Below, in pieces: positions 57,740 through 64,000 of a stretch of DNA of 64,000 bases. The stretch is taken from positions 29,316,200 to 29,380,199 of the forward strand of contig NC_080704.1 in assembly GCF_030445035.2 (NCBI RefSeq). The letters are read 5' to 3'. Origin of the DNA: Dasypus novemcinctus (Eukaryota; Chordata; Mammalia; Cingulata; Dasypodidae). The notes beneath the pieces were generated by a model, which saw nothing but the letters and a program-made list of their open reading frames with translations, was not told the origin of the DNA and did not search any database. A program made the translations under genes and the position numbers. Positions within the stretch are counted from its first letter, which is position 1. Each line of letters starts with the position of its first letter.

Positions 57740-57930
57740 TCCAAAATAGCTAACGTTTACTGAATGTACTCTATGTACGTTATTATACTTAACTTTCAGA
57801 GCTATCCCATGAGGCACCTACTTTTAATATTGCCATTTTCCAGATGAGGAAACTGAACCCTAAAAATGTTAAATGACTAAGTTGTGATTAGTCAGTGCAA
57901 GAGCCAGAACATAAAATCATGTCTGTTTTA
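57740..57930 (-). mobile_element. MIR
   Basis: ATTTTCCAGATGAGGAAACTG and GTGCAAGAGCCAGAAC show MIR antisense. A short old L1 piece (GAGGTGGGTCTCTTGTAGAC) lies just before it at about 57590-57660. Confidence 0.75.
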
Positions 57931-58319
57931 CTGTGAGCAACATGCCCTTATTTGCTACAACAGTCCACCTCCTAACAATAAATATTTACCAATAATATTA
58001 ATGTTTTCCTGACTCATGTAATTCTAGATTTCCAGGAATCACTGCTACTCTTAAAGGGGACTTGAAATAACTGGTACCCAGCCCCCAGGGTTGGGTCAGA
58101 AACCAGGGACCTCAGGTCACCTTCACACTGGCTATGAAACCCATCTTTATCTCAAACCAGAGACTCAAGAGAATACATCCCACCAAGAGGGTCAGTCCTG
58201 TGCCAAATACATCTTCTTATAATTGCTCTTCTGCTTCATTCATGTGTCCAAATCTCTTGCTTATACTCTTAACACAATATTGTGGAAACAGTGTGAGTTT
58301 TGCTGGCTATAGAACCTAG

Positions 58320-58680
58320 GGTTGATTCTATGCTCCAACACATATTAGCTATGTGATCTTGGAAGTTACTTTACCTCCCAGAGTTGCTTTATTTTTCATT
58401 TGTAAATGAAAGCAATAATGATAATAATTATTATTGTTAAAATTGACATTCGTTGGATATGTGTTATATTGCTGCCACGGTGCTAGGTGCTTTAGCATGA
58501 ATTATATTATTTAATTACCCCATTATCTCCATGAACTAGGTGCTATTATTCTTTGTATATTTTACACGATAATTTATATATATAATAATTAATTATATAT
58601 TATATATTTAATTTCCCCACAATTAAACAGTTAATAACTGACTGAAGATTCAAGCCTGGAATTCTCTGACTTCATAGCCA
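58320..58680. mobile_element. Two MIR fragments in opposite orientations
   Basis: 58320-58440 is plus-strand MIR (TAGCTATGTGATCTTGG core), and about 58450-58680 is minus-strand MIR (GGTGCTAGGTGCTTTAGC, then GAAGATTCAAGCCTGG). An AT-only run at 58566-58612 lies between parts of the second. Confidence 0.65.
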
Positions 58681-59234
58681 TAGTCATCACCTCTAAAGAG
58701 TATTTTTATTAACATGAAAACTATCAACATGTTCACTTATGTCTATTCATTTCCCCCAGTAATTGGATTTTTACTCGTTCACCCTTACACGAGTCCTAAG
58801 CTTAAAACCCAGCCTTGTGTCCTACTCTAGAGTGTTGCTTTCTTTCCATGAGTACTGTTCATTTGCAGGGTCCCTCCAACATGTATAAAGGTTTTTTGGG
58901 TCTTCCTTCGCTGGGTTTGAATGTCCAAATATTGCCTGCCTTGAATGTCTCTATTATCCACCCCCATCTGCCTGATTATTGTATGCTCTGTTGTCTTCCA
59001 AAGGTCATTTCTGTTATTAAACTTATCCATCCAAATAATCATTGGTTAAATGCCAACAACTCACAAATCAGGCATATATCCTGCTCTCAATGAGCTTGCA
59101 CACTAGTACAGGATCAACGGCACACCTGGGAATAACTCTAACACAGTATAGGAAGTGAATTATGCTTTAAAAGAGGCATAAAACTATGATTTGTGAGTGC
59201 TCAGAGAAAGAAGATTAAGAACCAGCTGATCTCT

Positions 59235-59410
59235 GAGTGCCTAAGATATAGGAGATAGTCTCTCATGTCTTATTTAAATTTCTCAGTGAGAGAGGCATTG
59301 ATATGCCTATTTTCCAAATAAACAAACTGAGGCACAGAGCGATGAAGTAATTTGCCCTAGAATATTGTGCAGCTTGGACACAGTGATCAGCTGGTCTGAA
59401 CAGAACCTCT
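59235..59410 (-). mobile_element. MIR
   Basis: CAAACTGAGGCACAGAGCGA and TTTGCCCTAGAATATTG are antisense MIR core. Confidence 0.65.
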
Positions 59411-59443
59411 TATGCATGGACATGTCTAATCTCCATACCCTGG

Positions 59444-59990
59444 TGTATTAGTTAGCCAAAGGGGTACTGATGTAAAATATCAGAAATGGGTTGGTTTTTA
59501 TAAAGGGTATGATTTTGGGGTAGGAGCTTACAGATACCAGGCCATAAAGCGTAAGTTACTTCCCTCACCAAAGTCTATTTTCACGTGTTGGAGCAAGATG
59601 GCTGCCGAGGTCTGTGAGGGTTCAGGCTTCCTGGATTCCTCTCTCTGTTTTCTCCACAGGTCAGCTGTAGACTATGAAGCTCTCTAGGCTTTGCCTCTCT
59701 CCGCAAGGTCAGCTGTAGACTATCAGGCGAACAGCTCTGTCTCTCTCCCTGGGGATCCAGCTTAAGACTTCAGCATCAAACTCCAACATTAAAAGCCCCT
59801 AACTCTGTCCTTTGCCATAGCTTTTATCTGTGAGTCCCCACCCTTTGGTGCTGTACTGGCACAACAGGTTTATATAATTAATCAAGCCTATGAATCCAAC
59901 ATAATCTAATAAGCACAGAGGAAAAGATCAGTTTACAAACATAATCCAATATTTCTTTTTGGAATTCATCAGTAATATCAAAGTGCTACA
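59444..59990 (-). mobile_element. LTR (ERVL/MaLR-like), 547 bp
   Basis: The ends TGTATTAG...GCTACA are flanked by CCTGG (59439-59443) and CTTGG (59991-59995), a one-mismatch 5-bp duplication. It contains a diverged duplication of about 48 bp that starts GGTCAGCTGTAGACTAT, near 59660 and 59708. Confidence 0.7.
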
Positions 59991-60924
59991 CTTGGTCCTC
60001 TCCCATTCTGCCATTTGGTCAAAGCTATTCTAGACTTCCCCTGGAATTCAGATTCTCAAGTTTCACTGCTCTTTTCCTATCTCCCCCTACTGATTTCTAA
60101 TTGGAAAAGGAGGACAGGGAAAAGGCAATGGGAGAGAGTAAGCAAATAATTTAAAAATAGGTATCCCTAGATATATGAAATCCCACTTACAGTGTGTATT
60201 GCTCAGGACTGGCTCATGATAAAACTGATAAGTAAGGGAAGTTTACTTGGAGTTGACCTGACACCTGAATTTGCACGTTAGCCCCAGTTATAGTGTTTTA
60301 CAGTGTTTTCTGTGTCCCCACCTCTTTTTCTAGAATATCCATGCTAGCCTGACATTAGAAAAATTTCTAAGTGAGGTTGGCTTCCTGCTCACACATACCA
60401 ACAGTATATGACTACCTCCTACCAGCATTAAAGCAGATTCACTCAGAATTGAATCTTGAGGGCTGAGTACAATATGTAAGCATCTTATAGTAGGTTAGCA
60501 AAAATCCTTTTTAAGCTGTACTTACTGATTGTCTGTTCTTCACCTTAGTTGTATTGCCCCACTTGGGCCCTGTTCTAATTCCTATCATTCTTGTGGCTGC
60601 CTTCCCTGTATCTTCTTTTGTTTTTCCCCTTCCACCACTGCACATCTCCAAGTTGCTGATCTTTCTCTTGGACTGTAGATACCTAATTTGTTCCCTCTTC
60701 CTTTCAACTACACATACAAGGGCCATTAATCTTAGGATGTTCACTTGGTGTCCTTAGGCTATCTTAGTTTTCTGACAAACCACAAGTCTATGAGGAAATT
60801 AGAGCTTTCTTAAAGGAATTATTCCAGGTCTTGAGGGTTGAAGAGATTTCTGATTGTTCTTGAGAGTGTGAGCAGTGAATGAATTAAAAGTCTTATAAAT
60901 ATACATCCATATCCACGAGTATGG

Positions 60925-61370
60925 GAGACAACATAGCATGGTGGCTAAGTAGGTGGACTGTTTTTTCCACATAAAAATTTATTTTTAAAGAAGTTTTAGA
61001 TTATATAAAAGTTGCATTGAAAATATAGGGGATTCCCTTATACCCCACCCCCTTCCCCTCTCACATTTTCCCCTATTAATAACATCATATATTAGTGTGG
61101 TACATTTGTTACAATTAATGAACAAATAGGGACTTTACTGTCATTCTGCCTGGGGTCAGATCTTGGCCTCAAGCATTTGTTAGTGTGTGTTCTTAAGCAT
61201 ATTACTTAACATCACTCTGCCTTATTTTTCTTTGTTAAACAAGAACAACCACAATAATAATTTTGTCTTATAGTTTTCTTTTGGGGTAAAGATAAAGTGA
61301 GGTTATATATTTAAGGCCCGTAGGTCAGGATGTTGCACAAAGTAAGTACCCAATAAATGTTAGATATAAA
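60925..61370 (+). mobile_element. MIR split by an L1 3' end
   Basis: The head GACAACATAGCATGGTGGC at about 60927 continues at 61130 with CTGCCTGGGGTCAGATC and ends ACCCAATAAATGTTAG. Both halves are in order with no loss. Confidence 0.75.
60960..61129 (-). mobile_element. L1 3' UTR fragment inside MIR
   Basis: Plus-strand reading gives ATATAGGGGATTCCCTTATA, then TTAGTGTGGTACATTTG, the older form of the L1 3' UTR. GGACT flanks it at 60955-60959 and 61130-61134. Confidence 0.65.
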
Positions 61371-62155
61371 AGGAAAATACAGTTTTGCTAAAAACATTGT
61401 TAAATTTTGTTTCTGTAGGAATTGTTTTTCAAATTCTGAGATGCCAAATTTATTTTAAATTAAGATTTGCAGCTACAGGTCACTTCAGGAGGAACAGACA
61501 GGGAATCTTAGCCACTGAGGCATGTATAAGGCTACTTTGGAGTAATTAGCCATTTGAACAATCCAGTAATTTATCTGACACCAAAAGGATTCTTCATTGG
61601 TTGATAATTTAAAAAAATAATGAGATATCTATTTCTATGGATATTTCAAAATCTTCAGGAAATTTTAAAATGGAGAAGAGGGACAGAGGAAGGTGAGGTT
61701 CAAAGAAGAGCTCTTGCTTATATCACATTTAAGTATTGGAAAACAACTCCTTTTTCTAGAAAGAAGAAACCTGTATGAGAATGATGAGGTTTTTGCACAT
61801 TTAAAGTAGGAGTATTTTAAAAACATCTAAATGTATATAAAAAGAGAAAGTTTCTTTTTAAGGTTACCACTGTTAACATGAATATAGTTGTGTATATGAA
61901 AGGAAAAGGACAGCTATTTGAATTTAAATATTTTAAAAGAAGTTTGAAAATATGTAAATCGAGAGAATTAAAAACAGTGAATTTAAGATTATTTTTTTCT
62001 GGTGATGTGTCTGCTAGAATTTGAATCAAAGGTGCTATCTTTCAGATGCTTGTATGATAAAGACGTGAAAAATGGTAAAGTTTTGCTACAGTGTCAGAGT
62101 TCACAGTTGAGAGCAATTTAAATTATGAGGTTATAGAAAGTACCTTAAAATGTCA

Positions 62156-62218
62156 GTAAACTCATTTCTTTTTTTTTTCTTTTCTTTTTTTTCTTTTAAA
62201 TAGTAAACTCATTTCTTG
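62156..62218. repeat. T-rich tract between 16-bp direct repeats
   Basis: AGTAAACTCATTTCTT at 62156-62171 is repeated exactly at 62203-62218, with a 31-bp T-rich run between. It looks like a tail-only retroposition scar. Confidence 0.75.
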
Positions 62219-62629
62219 AGCTGTTGGTCATCTACTGATGAAGATAGCAATAACCTTCCAATCTTATGGTTTATGCTTCTCAGCTAAATTACCATGATGT
62301 AGTCAGAAATATTGTCTGTACATTGGTGGTATTTCTGAAACATGAATTAGCATTCTCATTCAGTGTATGGTATGGTTTCAGTCCTGACTCTAATTTGTAA
62401 TGGTTGTTCTAACTACTTTATTAATTCATATAGCATAGAAAAAGTCCAGAGCAGTACACATCCAATTACTAAATGTGGTTATCTGGCACAGGGTAGGAAT
62501 TAGGTTAGAGTTAGGAGATGTCCCTCTAATATCTCTGTGTATTTTTTAAAATGGTAGGCCTTTTTTAAAACCATTGTGGCATTTATCCATTAATTTTGAA
62601 AATGCATTTATAAATAACTAAGGATATAG

Positions 62630-63178
62630 GACTTCACAATTCCATTCCTAGTTATATATTTGCGTGTCCACAAAAAGGCATGTATTAGAATGTTCCTAAC
62701 ATCATTATTGGTAATAGTTCCAAATTGAAACCCACTCACATTATCAAAAAAGAGGAATAGAGAAATACATTGAGAGAGAGCCACATAATGGAATAATGTA
62801 CAACATTAAGAACAAATGATCTACATGATCTACAACTGCATACAGCAACATAAATGAATCTCACAAAATGTTGAGAGAAAGAAGCCAGTCACAAAAGACT
62901 CACATACATCACACTGTATTGATTCCATTCCATAAAATGCAATGTCTAGCAAAAGCTTTTCTAAGCTCTTAGAATCAGAATAGTAATTACCTGTGGGGGT
63001 GCAATGATTAGGAAGGGGGGATAAGGAGGATTCTGGGATGTGTGTAATGCTCTGTTTCATAATCTGCATGTTGGTTATAGAGTAATATACTTGGTTATGA
63101 TTTATTGAGATGTATACTTAATGAATTTGTCCTTTTATGTATTATAGTATACTTCAATAACAAATTTTTAAAAGTATC
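62630..63178 (+). mobile_element. Old L1 3' end
   Basis: AATAGAGAAATACATTGAG, AAAGAAGCCAGTCACAAAAG and TATAGTATACTTCAATAAC are late L1M landmarks. Confidence 0.65.
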
Positions 63179-64000
63179 AGGATGCTCTTGATTGCCAACT
63201 TACTAAGTTTCAAAGCCCTAAAATATTACCAAAAACTTTTTGTTTTTTGGGGGGAAAAGTCAGCTTTCAGACTTCAGGTCTAGAATGAACTTTGGTTTTG
63301 AAGTGCTTTACACATTATAATTGTTTAATTAATATGTGGTGATGGATGTGCTTTATTCTGTTGTTCTGAGCATTTTAAAGCATGATGTTAAATAACACTT
63401 TGGGATAAATATCCACAACAAAGCTTGATAAGGCCAATCAAACTTTTTGAAACTCCATACAGATTTTCCTTAGAGTATTGAGTGGTGCATAATTTATCTT
63501 TTTTAAAAACACGAAAGACTGACAATGCCTGTTAAAGTGCACATATTTCATTTCAAAGGACATTACAAATACCCTGCTTTATTTCTATTAAAAACTTCTA
63601 TTTGGCATCAGCCCTCCTTTTAAATGGTGTTCATTAATTTACCAAGGACAGTAATTTGTTTATCATTTTGATGATACATTGCCCTACCAGATTGGTAGTT
63701 CATCTTTTTTTTTAATCACAAAAAGGATATTTTTATGGTGATCAAATAATTTAGGAAAATATTTTAGCAAATAAATGCTAATTGTTAAAATAGATTGGAG
63801 ATGGATATATTTTAAGTGTTACAGAAATTTTTTTCACAATTATATTATTTTCTGAATGAAGCCTGGGGATAAAAATAATAGTTATTGAAATTTTAACATT
63901 TAAACCACTTAGTCAAATAAAGCACCCAATCACAACAATAGAATTTGATTGTCACCTTTCAGTTTAAGGGTTAACTTAATGATTAACTGAAATTTAGCAG
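63179..64000. other. Unassigned AT-rich DNA
   Basis: No gene or repeat family recognised. Confidence 0.4.

Overview
This is about 64 kb of mammalian DNA, most likely from an armadillo (Dasypus-type xenarthran). The best clue is repeated tRNA-Ala-derived SINEs of the DAS type, in young and old forms, inserted alongside L1 elements with a characteristic long 3' UTR. Ancient mammalian repeats (MIR, L2, MLT1-type LTR, hAT-like MITEs, decayed L1M) fill much of the rest. I found no intact host gene and no convincing exon. The one gene-derived feature is a broken, intronless copy of the RNA helicase DDX18 at about 31.6-33.6 kb.

Layout. 1-5.9 kb: a minus-strand L1 running from ORF2 through ORF1 into its 5' region, cut by a 965-bp solo retroviral LTR (1067-2031, 6-bp target-site duplication) and by a short, apparently twin-primed L1 3' end (4610-5192). 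5.9-9.2 kb: no recognised element. 9.2-11.7 kb: L1 3' ends with a DAS-II SINE nested inside. 12-18.3 kb: a young DAS-III SINE, an old L1 ORF2 split by a younger L1 3' end, and another L1 3' end. 19.1-22.6 kb: a 3.4-kb poly(A)-ending insertion with a 14-bp duplication and no long ORF, carrying a nested SINE with an internal 50-bp duplication. 22.6-28.7 kb: a dense SINE cluster with two dimeric SINEs and two hAT-like MITEs. 31.6-33.6 kb: the DDX18 pseudogene, followed at 34 kb by a third dimeric SINE. 35-48 kb: LTR, L2, MIR, two more SINEs and long unique stretches. 48.6-51.8 kb: an old L1 3' region broken by two LTRs, with a third LTR just beyond. 52-64 kb: a DAS-II SINE, an old L1 antisense region, MLT1, nested L1 3' ends, a DAS-III SINE, several MIRs and an LTR.

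Nothing here acts as a gene pathway. The system on view is retrotransposition: L1 supplies the machinery, and L1 3' ends, DAS SINEs and the pseudogene are its products, as their oligo(A) tails and 9-16-bp duplications show. The most notable observations are the dimeric SINEs that share one junction, three insertions reduced to an oligo(T) tract between long direct repeats, the long non-coding poly(A) element, and the tandem-repeat architecture of the solo LTR. All family names rest on recognition by eye. No database search was run.
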